From NCBI GenBank assembly GCA_039519185.1, contig CM076847.1, positions 64,307,521 through 64,371,520 of the forward strand: a stretch of DNA of 64,000 nt. Direction: 5' to 3'. This document shows, piece after piece, positions 36,191 through 46,415 of the stretch. This DNA comes from Astragalus membranaceus (lineage: Eukaryota > Streptophyta > Magnoliopsida > Fabales > Fabaceae). The position numbers and the translations under genes were made by a program. The notes beneath the pieces were generated by a model. The model was not told where the DNA came from, searched no databases, and worked only from the letters and a program-made list of their open reading frames with translations. Position 1 is the first letter of the stretch. The number at the start of each line of letters is the position of its first letter.

Positions 36191-36558
36191 TCGAGCATGC
36201 TTGGACGACCCAAGCTACCCGTCGAAGGCCGCGAGCATGCTGGGACGACCAATGCTTCCCCTTTTGAACGAGTTCTACCTGAACCGAGATCATTTAGACT
36301 CTTCATAGCGAAAACGATAAGGCCACGAAATGGTCGCGCTCAGGAAACACAATCGAAATTTCAAGATAAGGACCCAGAGAAGGTCGAGCAACGCCAGAAC
36401 ACGATCGCACCGCTACAAAATCACGTCATGCAGACATGAGAAAACACAACAAGTCGCCTCATTGCAGATGACCGCGCAACGGCTAGGCCACTCCACTGGG
36501 GGGAAAACGTTCTCAAGCCTGAACCCGTCCCGCGGATGACTTCGGCTTGAGGGGCAAC

Positions 36559-36973
36559 TGTTCTGGACTGGACCTTCAGCCCAAACCGATCCGGGGCAGG
36601 CCAAAGACCGGCCCATTATCAATATGGAGGAATCATGACCCGAATCCACTAAGATCAACGGCTCAAGATCTACCTTCCCTAAGGCTTGCTGGATCAACGG
36701 TCGAGATCGACCACGTTGATCCGACGGCCAGCACGTCCCCTCTGATACTATATAAAGAGGCACTGCCCCCACTAATAGGTACACGAATTTTACCCACATT
36801 ATTACTTGTTCACACTCTTATTCCACTGACTTGGGCGTCGGAGTGTCATTGCAGGTACGACCACCCGGGCAGGACTCTGAGCACGACCAGATATCGTTCA
36901 CCCAGTCAACCCATACATTAGGACAAAGGACTCGACTTCTCGTACCCGCTCTAAGGTCGAGTACCTCAGTTCA
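36559..36973 (+). repeat. 3' LTR of the outer gag-only element
   Basis: The LTR is 415 bp long, from TGTTCTGGAC to CAGTTCA, preceded by the polypurine tract GAGGGGCAAC. A TATATAAA box is at 36749-36756. The target duplication GTTCG follows and U5 copy 29 resumes at once. This LTR has the empty site for the MITE present in the 5' LTR. Confidence 0.9.
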
Positions 36974-37549
36974 GTTCGCTATGTTCTCATTACATGGCTC
37001 CGTGATTTGTTCAGCGAGAGGTCCTTCATTTTTCTAGCCTAAGCAGCATGTTTTTGTGTATTCTTCATCGATGTAGGACTTAAGTAGAAACATATGTATG
37101 CGCCCAAACCCACTCACTTGAGCCTTCTCTTTCTCCTCATCCTTCTTCACCCACCCATTACGTTATGACTGCTAAGTCTTTTCTTCTCACTTCCATATTT
37201 TTCAACATTTCAATACTTGCAATAAATAGACTTAAAGTCCTAAGGGTGAGCACCCATTTTTCCTTAAAAAATACCACAAACCCTTACTAACATTAGCTGA
37301 AAATTGAGCTTTTGATAAATCTTCTTGTCATGTTTCACTTATATATCCTATATGAATGTAAAGACTATATAACCGATTTGTTGGAGTACCATCTTGTACC
37401 TAATTTTCAATTTTCATACTATTTTGCTATATGAATGTATAAACATCGTGATTATTCTAAGTTAAGTATACCATTTTGTCTTGTCAAAAAAAAATCAAAA
37501 CATATAGTTTTGTCCATTATAATAATAGTAAGAAACTTTAAACTAGCCT

Positions 37550-37678
37550 TGCAGAGTCCTCAATTAAGAGAACTCTTTCAAAAAGTAGTGTATGCCACTT
37601 GTAGTAAAGAATACACGGTATTCTTTAGTAAAAGGCGAAAGAATAGTTCGCTATGTGCTCATCACATGGCTCCGTGAT
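37550..37678 (-). ncRNA. U5: U5 snRNA copy 30
   Basis: The loop is canonical and TATAAAAA is present. The upstream element at 37741-37751 has one change (GTCCCAGATCG). Substitutions lie in the stem (GTAGTAAAGAATACACGG on the plus strand) and the 3' hairpin loop. Confidence 0.78.
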
Positions 37679-37953
37679 TTGTTCAGCGAGAGGTCCTTCA
37701 TTTTTATATCTTAAGCAACTTGTTTTTGTGTATTCTTCATCGATCTGGGACTTAAGTAGAAACATATGTATGCTCCCAAACCCACTCACCTGAGCCTTCT
37801 CTTTCTCCTCATCCTTCTTCACCCACCCATTACGTTATGACTGCTATGTCTTTTCTTCTCACATCCATATTTTTCAACATTTCAATACTTGCAATAAATA
37901 GACTTAAAGTCCTAAGGATGAGCACACATTTTTCCTTAAACAATGGCACAAAC

Positions 37954-40199
37954 TGTAACATCCCCATTTTTAGCTAATTTCTAATTAATGAAATTAGTAA
38001 TTGTTTTATTTAATTAGTTGTTTATTTAAAATAAATAGCATGCTTGAGTATGTGATTGGAAAATTGAATTGCTAATGATATGAGTTGTGAATTATTGATT
38101 TATTAAATGGTTAGAAATGAGTTTAAGTGGAAAGTTAAGTGTAGGGATATAATGGTCATTTTACCTTGTTTTTGACTTAACCTTCATCTGACCCATTTAA
38201 TCCTCTCACTCACTTCCACAAGACATAACACACAACAATCAGAATTTAGAAACACTAGAGAGAGAGAGAGAGGGAAAAACCGAGAGAGAGGGAGAAGGGA
38301 GAAAGAGAGAGTTTCAACAAAACCTCATCTCACAAAATCCATTTCTCACCTTCCTTCCACTTAGATTCGGAAGTTATGCAAGTTCAGCTCTTCACTTTAC
38401 TTCTCCTCCTTCTCCATTTCGAAAACAACAAGTTGGAGTCTTGATTTTGAAGTTGCATGTGGGTCAAAGTGAATCCTAGAAGCCATAATGGGGTTGCATG
38501 TTAGTTGTTGAGGTAGATTAACAAGTTTTGGAAGCCACATTTCGATTGGGAGCTGTTGATAGAGGATATTGGAGCAATAGCCATGGGATTGGGGCTTAAT
38601 TTCGTAGTTATTTATGATTGGGGGTTGAAAATACAAGTGCATCCGAAATTCTGCAGAAATCCCGTTTGTACCATCTTCGGTATTTTCTATATAACTCAGT
38701 CTACATACCTCCTTTAAATGTTGTTTTTGATTAATTAGAAACTAGACACAAATCCCTTCAGTTTAGGCACAAGAACCACTTGATTTGACTGAGTATTAAG
38801 GGAGAAAATTTAGTTACAAGTTTCACTTTTGTAACAGTAACGATTTTGAATCAGTCACTGTGATTTAGCCATAACTCCCTGAATACTCGTCATATCAGTT
38901 CGGGACTTAAACCATACGAAAGTAGACAAAATTATCTACACATTAGGCACTGATTTGAATGGTTTTGGTTAAGGATTGAATTAGTTATGTCTGATGCAAA
39001 ACAGCTTACAGATGCTGCCAAACCAATTTTGGAGTTAGTTGCCGCATTTCTAAGAGTCGGGGATAGATCGGGATAGAACTGAACTTGCATTGAGGATTGA
39101 GGTGCATTTGGATGAGTTTCAGTAGCTTGTGGCACTGGAGTTAGTTTTGGGAGTGGTTTTGAGTTCGTGGGAACATCAGAGTCGAATCGAGGATCGTTCG
39201 TGTGGTTACGTAGTTAATTGCATTTCCTGCATTCTTGGTCGTAGGTGATTTTCATCACGAATGGTGAGTTCTATACTCGCTTAGGGATGTTTTTCGATAC
39301 TGAGTTTGCATGTTTCTGAGTTAATGCGCTTCGCATTTTGTTTCCAAAAGAATCGAGTCAATAATCGTATTTACGAACTTATGCATTTTGATGTTCGAAT
39401 GTGATAATTGCTTAATGATAAATGAATGTTGTTTTGTGGATTGTTTGGACTGGATGTTGTGCTGTTTTTGGAGGTTGATGAGTTAGGTATCGATCGGGAT
39501 GAAGTTTGGACACGAAACGAAATCGAAAACTGCTCGAAATGGCATTTTTGCAAGTCTGTGTAACAGGCACGGGTCGTGCGCTGCCTTCTGTTACACTGCT
39601 TGCAGAGTTTCATTTTGTGTACGGACCGTGCGCCTTTCAGCACGGGTCGTGCGTCCCTCTCTGTCAAAGTTTTTAAAATGTGTCCAAAGTACACGTAGCG
39701 TATATGCTACGAATGAAAATGATGCATAATGAACCGTTAACGTTGGTAAGGGGTCTCGATAGGACTCACTGAGATAATGTTTATCTCACCCTTTAATGTT
39801 GTTGTTTTTCAGAGAAACAGGGAAAATCGAAAGAGTTGAAGCATGGCTAGATGATGTTCCGCACGATGACATTGATGACTAGTTAGCTGCTTATGTTATT
39901 TCTAGTTTTAAGTACTTCGATTATATGACTTGTACTCGTACTTAAAGTTGTATATCGGTTTCCGCTTTATTTCTGTATTTGGATATTGAACTTTAGGAAT
40001 GAGGCGAGGATGTCTAACTATGAAACTTAAGTTAACTAAGTACTTCTTTTTGAAGTATTAATATATGAGTGGTACTTTGACATGTTTAGTCAAAGTTTTA
40101 GTATTGTTTAATGTCCATAAAACAGGAATAATACTCTGACGTATACTATGAAAGTATATTCTGGTATATCCACTAGGTGTGATATATTGGGTTGTTACA
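37954..40199 (+). mobile_element. Solo LTR (2246 bp) in the U5 array
   Basis: It starts TGTAACATCCCC, ends GGTTGTTACA and is flanked by CAAAC at 37949-37953 and 40200-40204. There is no internal region. The body has a purine-rich tract with GA repeats (about 38262-38310), GC-rich 'CACGGGTCGTGCG' motifs (about 39565-39655), and a palindromic GAGATAATGTTTATCTC (39771-39787). These parts also occur in the LTRs of the element at 43726-53430, so the two families are related. It formed by recombination between the LTRs of a full element. Confidence 0.9.
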
Positions 40200-40460
40200 C
40201 AAACCCTTACTAACATTAGCTGAAAACTGAGCTTTTGATAAATCTTCTTGTCATGTTTCCCTTATATATCCTATATGAATGTAAAGACTGTATAACTTAT
40301 TGGTTGCAGTACCATCTTGTACCCAGTTTTCAATTTTCATACTATTTTGCTATAAACATCGTGATTATTCTAAGTCAAGTATACTATTTTGTATTGTCAA
40401 AAAAATCAAAACATACAGTTTTGTCCAATATCATAATAGTAAGAAACTTTGAACTAGCCT

Positions 40461-40589
40461 TGCAGAGTCCTCATAGAAGAGAACTTTTTCAAAAAGTAGC
40501 ATATGCCACTAATTGTTAAGAACACACGGTATTCTTTAGTAAAAGGCGAAAGAATAGTTCAATATGTCCTCATCACATGGCTCCGTGAT
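40461..40589 (-). ncRNA. U5: U5 snRNA copy 31
   Basis: The loop is canonical and TATAAAAA is present. The upstream element at 40652-40662 has one change (GTCCGACATCG). Stem changes occur on both sides (plus-strand TAATTGTTAAG and TTCAATATG), so folding is probably impaired. Confidence 0.73.
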
Positions 40590-41133
40590 TTGTTCAGCGA
40601 GAGGTCCTTCATTTTTATAGCTTAAGCAGCTTGTTTTTGTGTATTCTTCATCGATGTCGGACTTAAGTAGAAACATATGTATGCGCCCAAACCCACTCAC
40701 TTGAGCCTTCTCTTTCTCCTCATCCTTCTTCACCCACCGATTACGTTATGACTGCTAAGTCGTTTCTTCTCACTTCCATATTTTTCAACATTTCAATACT
40801 TGCAATAAAGAGACTTAAAGTCCTAAGGGTGAGCACACATTTTTCCTAAAAAAATATGGCACAAACCCTTACTAACATTAGCTGAAAGTTAAGCTTCTGA
40901 TAAATATTCTTGTTGTGTTTAACTTATATATGCTATATGAATGTAGAGACTATATAACTTATTGGTTGCAGTACCATCTTGTACCTAGTTTTCGATTTTC
41001 ATACTATTTTGCTATATGAATGTATAAATATCGTGATTATTCTAAGTCAAGTATACTATTTTGTATTGTCCAAAAAAATCAAAACATATAGTTTTGTCCA
41101 ATATCATAATAGTAAGAAACTTTGAACTAGCCT

Positions 41134-41256
41134 TGCAGAGTCCTCAATGAAGAGAACTCTTTCAAAAAGTAGCGTATGCCACTTGTAGTGAAGAACACAC
41201 GGTATTCTTTAGTAAAAGGCGAAAGAATAGTTCGCTATGTGCTCATCACAAGGCTC
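41134..41256 (-). pseudogene. U5 snRNA copy 32, 5' end and promoter truncated
   Basis: Loop, Sm-type site and 3' hairpin are intact. About 21 nt spanning the RNA start and the TATA-to-start spacer are deleted (plus strand AGGCTCGTCC). The upstream element at 41305-41315 is cut by the junction with an LTR fragment. This is the last unit of the array. Confidence 0.82.
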
Positions 41257-41311
41257 GTCCTTCATTTTTATAGCCTAAGCATCTTGTTTTTGTGTATTCT
41301 TCATCGATGTG

Positions 41312-41636
41312 GCACGAGTAGGTGGCCCCGGGAGATGGACGAAGACTTAGCTTTATGTTTAAGTTTATTTTCCTTCTGTTGTACATGTATCTCAACACTA
41401 TGGCATTAGTGTTATGTTTATCTTTCATTCCGCTTTCTTGTATGACTCTGACTACCCTAGTTGCTGACAGTTTATGGTCTTAGTACCGTATGGTCTTATT
41501 TATGTATAAGACAGTTATTTTATATTTCAGCAAAATCTTATAGTGGTATTCAGTGTCTGAGCAGGAAATATTATCTCTGATGTTTATTGATGTGCACCCG
41601 GATGTTTTTACCAAATAAATATACCGGGGTGTTACA
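41312..41636 (+). mobile_element. LTR fragment (right end) at the edge of the U5 array
   Basis: The sequence starts with CACGAGTAGGTGG and an AAGACTTAG motif that resemble the last part of the LTR at 43726-46278 (GCACGAGTAGTTGG ... GAAGACTTAG). It ends ACCGGGGTGTTACA. No start of the LTR and no internal region are present. It joins directly to the damaged promoter of U5 copy 32, so a deletion has removed the rest of both. Confidence 0.75.
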
Positions 41637-41637
41637 G

Positions 41638-41754
41638 AAAAGTTACTCAGCATTAATTGCTAAACTTGTTAATGAAGCAAGTTTGCAACTTGAAGGGAAC
41701 AGAAGTGATTTTTCCTTTACAGAGGCATCGTTATGGCTAGCCTTGCACAACTAG
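41638..41754 (+). other. Possible end of a coding exon (38 codons and stop), unidentified
   Basis: After the LTR fragment a short frame reads KSYSALIAKLVNEASLQLEG, continues with a serine/phenylalanine-rich segment ending SLWLALHN, and stops at TAG (41752-41754). Composition and lack of repeats are unlike the flanking elements. It could be the last exon of a host gene cut off by the LTR, but I do not recognise the protein and a chance frame of this length is possible. Confidence 0.25.
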
Positions 41755-42205
41755 TTCTGATATGCAAAGCCGAAAACTTTGCAAATGAAAAAGGAAAGAA
41801 AAGAAATTGATTTGATTACTACATTTTTTTTCGTTTTTTTATATGTATATTTTTTTTACACAACAACAAAAATGCAATCGGGCTTTAGGAGAGTAAAAAA
41901 TGGGTTTCAAACAAAATAATAAAAACTCTTGACTGAAATCTTCATTTCTTTTGAAACAATTGGGCTTTTTTTTTAAGAGAAATGGACTTCCTATGAACAC
42001 AACAAAGATCCGACTAAAATCAAACAACAAAAACAACAAATTAAAAAAAAAGTTATTTGGGCCAAAAAAAATGGAAGGGTCCATAGGGCCTTTAACAAAT
42101 CTAGGTTGATAAAAACTTCATTTTTTTTGGTTGGGAACTGACCCAAATTTTAATTTAAAAGAAAATTGGGTAATTACCTATCAACTAAAATTGAGTGTTT
42201 TCAGT
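41755..42205 (-). repeat. Beginning of the Ogre-type 3' LTR (probable)
   Basis: On the minus strand TGAAAACACTC follows the polypurine tract directly, as an LTR start should. The stretch is AT-rich with several homopolymer runs and no genes. The expected LTR end seen at 63122 (CGGTCGCTACA on the minus strand) is not found here, so the LTR is truncated or its boundary at the low end is uncertain. Confidence 0.55.
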
Positions 42206-42352
42206 TGCCCCCCTGTACTTATTTTTTTACTCGATACACATCTGATCAGAGTTTTTGTGTAGTATCGTTGTAAGAAATAAGTGCAGATAAGAACTCAAAT
42301 TTTAGTTGATAATGTATGCTAGAACTGAAATGGTAGTAAGAAATTAAAAGAG

Positions 42353-42730
42353 CACCAGAACTGAATTGGTAACACGAAATTTAAAAGACTATGCCAGGGT
42401 CGAACCGGTAGCATGTAAACAAAAAAACAGTGCCAGAGCTAAATCGGTAGCACAAAATTTAAAAGACCATGTCAGGGCCGAACCGGTAGCATGTAAACAA
42501 AAAACAGTGCCAGAGCTAAATCGGTAGCACAAAATTTAAAAGACCATGCCAGGGCTGAACCGGTAGCATGTAAACAAAAAAACAGTGCCAGAGCTGAATC
42601 GGTAGCACGAAATTTAAAAGACTATGCCAGGGCCGAACCGGTAGCATGTAAACAAAAAACAGTGCCAGAGCTAAATTGGTAGCACAAAATTTAAAAGACT
42701 ATGCCAGGGCCGAACCGGTAGCATGTAAAC
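42353..42730. repeat. 77-bp tandem repeat in the Ogre 3' region
   Basis: TGCCAGAGCT recurs at 42431, 42508, 42586 and 42663, 77-78 bp apart, with a degenerate unit before. Each unit is made of two related halves of about 38 bp: one with GAGCTAAATCGGTAGCAC, the other with GGGCCGAACCGGTAGCATG. Tandem repeats between pol and the 3' LTR are typical of Ogre elements. Confidence 0.9.
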
Positions 42731-43579
42731 CCAGCCTTCACCTCTTCCTTGAAACCGCGGTCGGCCTTTCATAACATCGATCCCTCTATTCACCCGATTG
42801 AATGCATTCCCCTTAAATCTTATGCAAATTCACTTGGGACAACCTTGAGTCTTCCGAGCTTCCACGCTCTTTTTTGGTGATTTGTTGTGAGAAGTGTGGG
42901 TTTATTTTCCCGGGTCAACCGAGTTGTTCTCTTTATTATTTTTTTCCATTTTCTCTCTCTTTTTTTTTTGACTTTTTCATTCATTTTTTTTTCAATTGTT
43001 AGAGGGTTACTGACATACTCGTCTTGAAGTTTGCCAGACTTAAGCCATTTTACTTGAGACATAAATTAAATGAGTCAATCATGGATGCAAGAACGAATGA
43101 AATAAACAAAATGGATCAATCACGAATGTATGAACAAATGAACAATAGCGAATGCTCGCACAAGCAAACAATAGCAAGAATGATTTGGTATTGACTAGGA
43201 AGGAAGAGTACAAAAAGGAAAAGAAGTCACAAGTAGGAACTTCACACAAACTTTGCCCCATTATGATTAGGTCAATCCTCTATTTGTCGAGCCTCTTGAA
43301 AACCCTGAATGCGACTACTAGAGTGGAATCTGATTCTAACTCCTTTCCTTGCAGCTATTGGAACCATATTGCCCTAGTGTAAGCGCGCTCATGAGTCCTT
43401 TTGAGTCTGCCATGTTATGCCCCTTTTTTCCTTTGCCTTAATTTTTGCCTAGACTGCCCTTTTGGGTTTTCAATCTAGCAGACCCTTTTTTATTATCCCT
43501 AACTTTTGCCTAGACCGCCCTTTCGGGTTTTCAATCTAGCGGGATTTTTCTTCTCCTTTTTTTTCTTTCTCTCTTTTTT
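42731..43579 (-). other. Ogre 3' untranslated region between pol stop and the repeats
   Basis: About 850 bp without recognised coding sequence. A duplicated motif (GCCTAGACTGCCC and GCCTAGACCGCCC, at about 43448 and 43508) and pyrimidine-rich stretches on the plus strand are visible. Confidence 0.6.
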
Positions 43580-43725
43580 TTACGCATAAAATTTCTTAAC
43601 AGCATCCGAGTTTATTGGCTTTGGAAGTTCGTGTCCTTCTCTGTCGAGCAAGACTAGGGCTCCACCCGGAAACGCATGCTTGACCACGTAAGGGCCATCA
43701 TAGTTGGGTGCCCACTTACCACGAG
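43580..43725 (-). pseudogene. Ogre integrase C-terminal end, severed
   Basis: The minus strand encodes RGKWAPNYDGPYVVKHAF, continues to a segment with ELPKPINSDAVKKFYA and stops at 43582-43580. This is the typical end of Tat-lineage pol. It continues in frame from 53436 across the nested element: the codons for HQEDAR end at the target duplication ACGAG. Confidence 0.88.
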
Positions 43726-46278
43726 TGTAACATCCCGAATTTTTAAAGACTCGTACTATTATACCTAAGAACGATTAATTATTTGTGGGAATAATTGGTC
43801 GTGTCTCGGGGATTTGTATGTCGGGAAATTTATCAAGAAAACCTATTCTCCATTAAAGGGTGGCCTATTCATGGTTAAATGAGGAATTGAGGCCGAAGGG
43901 CAAATCTGTCTTTTCACACCCCCTAGTTATTAAAATAAAATCGTGAAGGTTATAATTAATTACGAGTCGAAAGAATTGAGGAATTACAAATCGGAACCGG
44001 ACTAATCGAGAAAGTTTTGTGCCGATGAGAAATTTCGACACCTAAACTATCATTTTAGGGGCCAAGGGCAAAATGGTCTTTTCACCATCATTTAAAAATC
44101 CCCCTCAGCCCATACACACCTGGACCCTCCCTCACCCTCTCACTTATCAATTGATCAGCTGAAGGAGAGAAAGAAATAGGAAGGGAGAAAGAAGAGGGAG
44201 GCGAAGGGAGAAGGAGAAGGAGAGGCTACCACCATCATCATTCCCTCTTGCATGTAAGCTTTCTTCACACCCTTCTCTCTCATTTTTCATCCTCTTTTCA
44301 TTGGTACCACTTTCAGAAGCTAACTCCCCTTAGATCATCCACTACCATGTTCAACCCCCCTTGAAGCTCCAAGAGAAATAATGGAGTTTTGAACCTTGAT
44401 GGTGTTGCATGTCATGTTGTAGTTGTGGAAAGTGGAGTATCAAGCTTGCATTTTCGATTTGGAGGAGTGATGAAGACTAGGTTGCTGTTTCAGTCGCTCT
44501 AGTGGTGGAGGTTGCCGTTTTGGAAATCGGTTCGAGCTCTAGCGGGGATCGTTCGTGTACTTTCGTTTCGGTGCCTTCGCTTTCGACTCGACTCTCGAAT
44601 TTCGGTATCACGGGTGAGTTCTACTCACGGATTAGGGACATTTTCATGAATTCTGGAAACTGCATTTGTTTCAAACAATAAGGCAACCATTCCGTTTTCG
44701 AAGGACTTAGAATCGAAAAGCGTTTTTGAGTCAAAACGGTATTTTACGGTTTAATGAGATTTTGTTCAAATCATTGAAACGAAATGAATTGTGTACTACT
44801 GGAAATATATATATATGTTCTGGAAATTTTCTGAGTTTCAGGTGATCGGAATTAGGAATCGAATTCGGGCGGAAACGGAAAGCGGAATTGAGAAATAAGC
44901 GGAATTGTGTAACAGACACAGGTCGCACGGACCGTGCGCCCCTGGGCACGGACCGTGCGCCTGCTACGGGTTGGTCCTGATAAAAATAAAACGGGACGCA
45001 CGGGTCGTGCGCCCCTGGGCACGGACCGTGCGCTCCTTTCGGTTTGGCTGGGTGATTTTAATAAATCACGCACGGGTCGTGCGCCCCTGGGCACGGATCG
45101 TGCGTGAGCTTCTGTCACCGCTTCCCGATTTCTCATTCCGGAGCTCCGTTTGATCCCGAACCTTTTCTAATCTCTTTCTCAATCATTTAAAATGAAGTTG
45201 CCTTATTAAAAACCGTATTTTGAGCTTGTTCAACTCATGTTTTTGAAAAAGAGTTTCGAAAGCACATTTAATTGAAAAACCGAAACCCTAGGATACGTGT
45301 GGGTACACTGATTGAATATATATGTTTATATATGTCAAATGAAAATGATTATAATGCCAGAGGTCTAACTTATGAATTCCTCAAAACGGGTTATAGATCG
45401 ATATGGATATTGTTTATCCAATTGTTATGTAATTGATCCATGTGGTGATCGAAAGATATAAATTATCTAACTCTCGAGAATTTGATGCATATTGTCATAT
45501 GTATTGCGTTGGGTGACGACCCGACAAGTAGCATACTAGGGAGGGTAGTCATGACCCCTTACCTAGGCCCTGTATACGTTTTGGCGTGGTCAATTCGTGG
45601 GTTATCGGGATTCGTAGTCGTTGTACAGCCGATTTATGCTAAACTAAAATGAAAACACGATTTGCCGGGATTCGTAGTCGTTGCACAGTCGGCATTTCGT
45701 TTTATAGCTTATGATTCGGGATTCGTAGTCGTTGTACAGCCGTTTCATGATAAGCTAAGATAAGAACACGATTTGCTTGGCATTTCGACTAATAAATAAG
45801 ACATTGTTATGTCAGATTTGATAACGGTTTAATGAATTGAACCGAGTGTCAGTGAGGGGGCACGGTAGGACTCACTGAGATAATGTTATCTCACCCAATC
45901 CATATTTGTTGTTTTTCAGAGAAGCAGGGAAAAAGGAAGGCTATTGTGCACGAGTAGTTGGTATACTCTTGGAGGTGCCGAAGACTTAGTCGTTGGATCC
46001 TTTGTTCTTTTGTTGTCTTATTGGTTGTATAAACTTGTATTGATTATGAGTTATATGAACCGTTTTGTGTTTCTGTTTGGTATTTGGACTTGGATATTGT
46101 AATCCATTCGGTGTGTAACCGATAAACTTCTATTTGATGAAGTGATGTTATTCCGATTATGTTTTTATTTCGGAAAAAGTTTGTATGTCCAATATTTAAA
46201 CAGGAACTGTGTCCTCTGAATTTTCCGCATTTGTGCACTCTTGGTGTCTCTACATGTTAGAAATACCGGGGTGTTACA
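43726..46278 (+). repeat. 5' LTR of the young Tekay/Del element
   Basis: It runs from TGTAACATCCC to GGGTGTTACA (2553 bp). A purine tract lies at about 44158-44228, repeated GC-rich 'CACGGGTCGTGCGCCCCTGG' motifs at 44920-45110, three 'GGGATTCGTAGTCGTTG' units at 45608-45740, and a palindromic GAGATAATGTTATCTC at 45877-45892. Confidence 0.93.
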
Positions 46279-46280
46279 TT

Positions 46281-46292
46281 TGGTATCAGAGC
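46281..46292 (+). other. Primer binding site (tRNA-iMet)
   Basis: TGGTATCAGAGC lies two bases after the 5' LTR end and is complementary to the 3' end of initiator tRNA-Met. Confidence 0.92.
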
Positions 46293-46415
46293 GGTTCGAC
46301 CTAGTCGGACTTAGATGTTAAGAGTCTTTTACGTCTTTTAAGTCTGATTTTTCTTAGTATGCTATTAGACATTGAGCCTGATCAACTTAATACTTTGTGC
46401 ATACTTCGCAGAATC

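Larger units (their letters stand above)
23617..36973 (+). mobile_element. Non-autonomous gag-only LTR retroelement (outer element), carrying nested insertions
   Basis: Terminal repeats start TGTTCTGGAC and the right one ends CAGTTCA. The target duplication GTTCG is at 23612-23616 and 36974-36978. Excluding the nested tandem element, the internal region is only about 2.2 kb (34363-36558) and holds a decayed gag, a 93-bp tandem repeat and a polypurine tract (GAGGGGCAAC, 36549-36558). No protease, reverse transcriptase or integrase is present, so it must have depended on enzymes from another element. The gag is of the Ty3/gypsy retrotransposon gag family. Confidence 0.88.
23516..37006 (-). pseudogene. 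U5 snRNA copy 29, interrupted by a 13.36-kb retroelement block
   Basis: The 3' part of the gene (23516-23616) ends at GTTCG. The 5' part resumes at 36974 with the duplicated GTTCG and ends at 37006. The insertion point is about 30 nt into the RNA, just before the loop. The loop was already mutated (TTTCTCC). TATA (TAGAAAAA) and the upstream element at 37069-37079 (GTCCTACATCG) are also damaged. Confidence 0.88.
4539..41311 (-). repeat. Tandem U5 snRNA gene array (about 32 units of about 670 bp, split by three TE blocks)
   Basis: Homologous units follow each other head to tail. U5 3' ends are spaced mostly 664-681 bp apart, with several of 644 and one of 607. The array occupies 4539-23616, 36974-37953 and 40200-about 41311. 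The intervening blocks are retroelements flanked by 5-bp target duplications, so it was once continuous. Besides the promoter, U5 gene and 3' box, each unit has a T-run of 6-12 on the minus strand about 50-60 nt past the 3' box, and then about 300 bp of AT-rich spacer with no recognised gene. The sequence immediately upstream of each promoter is purine-rich. The minus-strand 65-codon frames seen in many units run through the promoter into U5 and are not genes. Confidence 0.93.

Noticed and set aside
35762..36308. Repeat-containing frames around 35762-36308 on both strands.
   Set aside because: They follow from the 93-bp repeat being a multiple of three; no domain is recognisable and the block lies after the gag stop.
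44852..45153. Arg/Pro-rich frames at the GC-rich motif of the young LTR.
   Set aside because: The same frames recur in both LTRs (also 52004-52305) and come from the repeated CGTGCGCC motif; there is no domain and no plausible start context.
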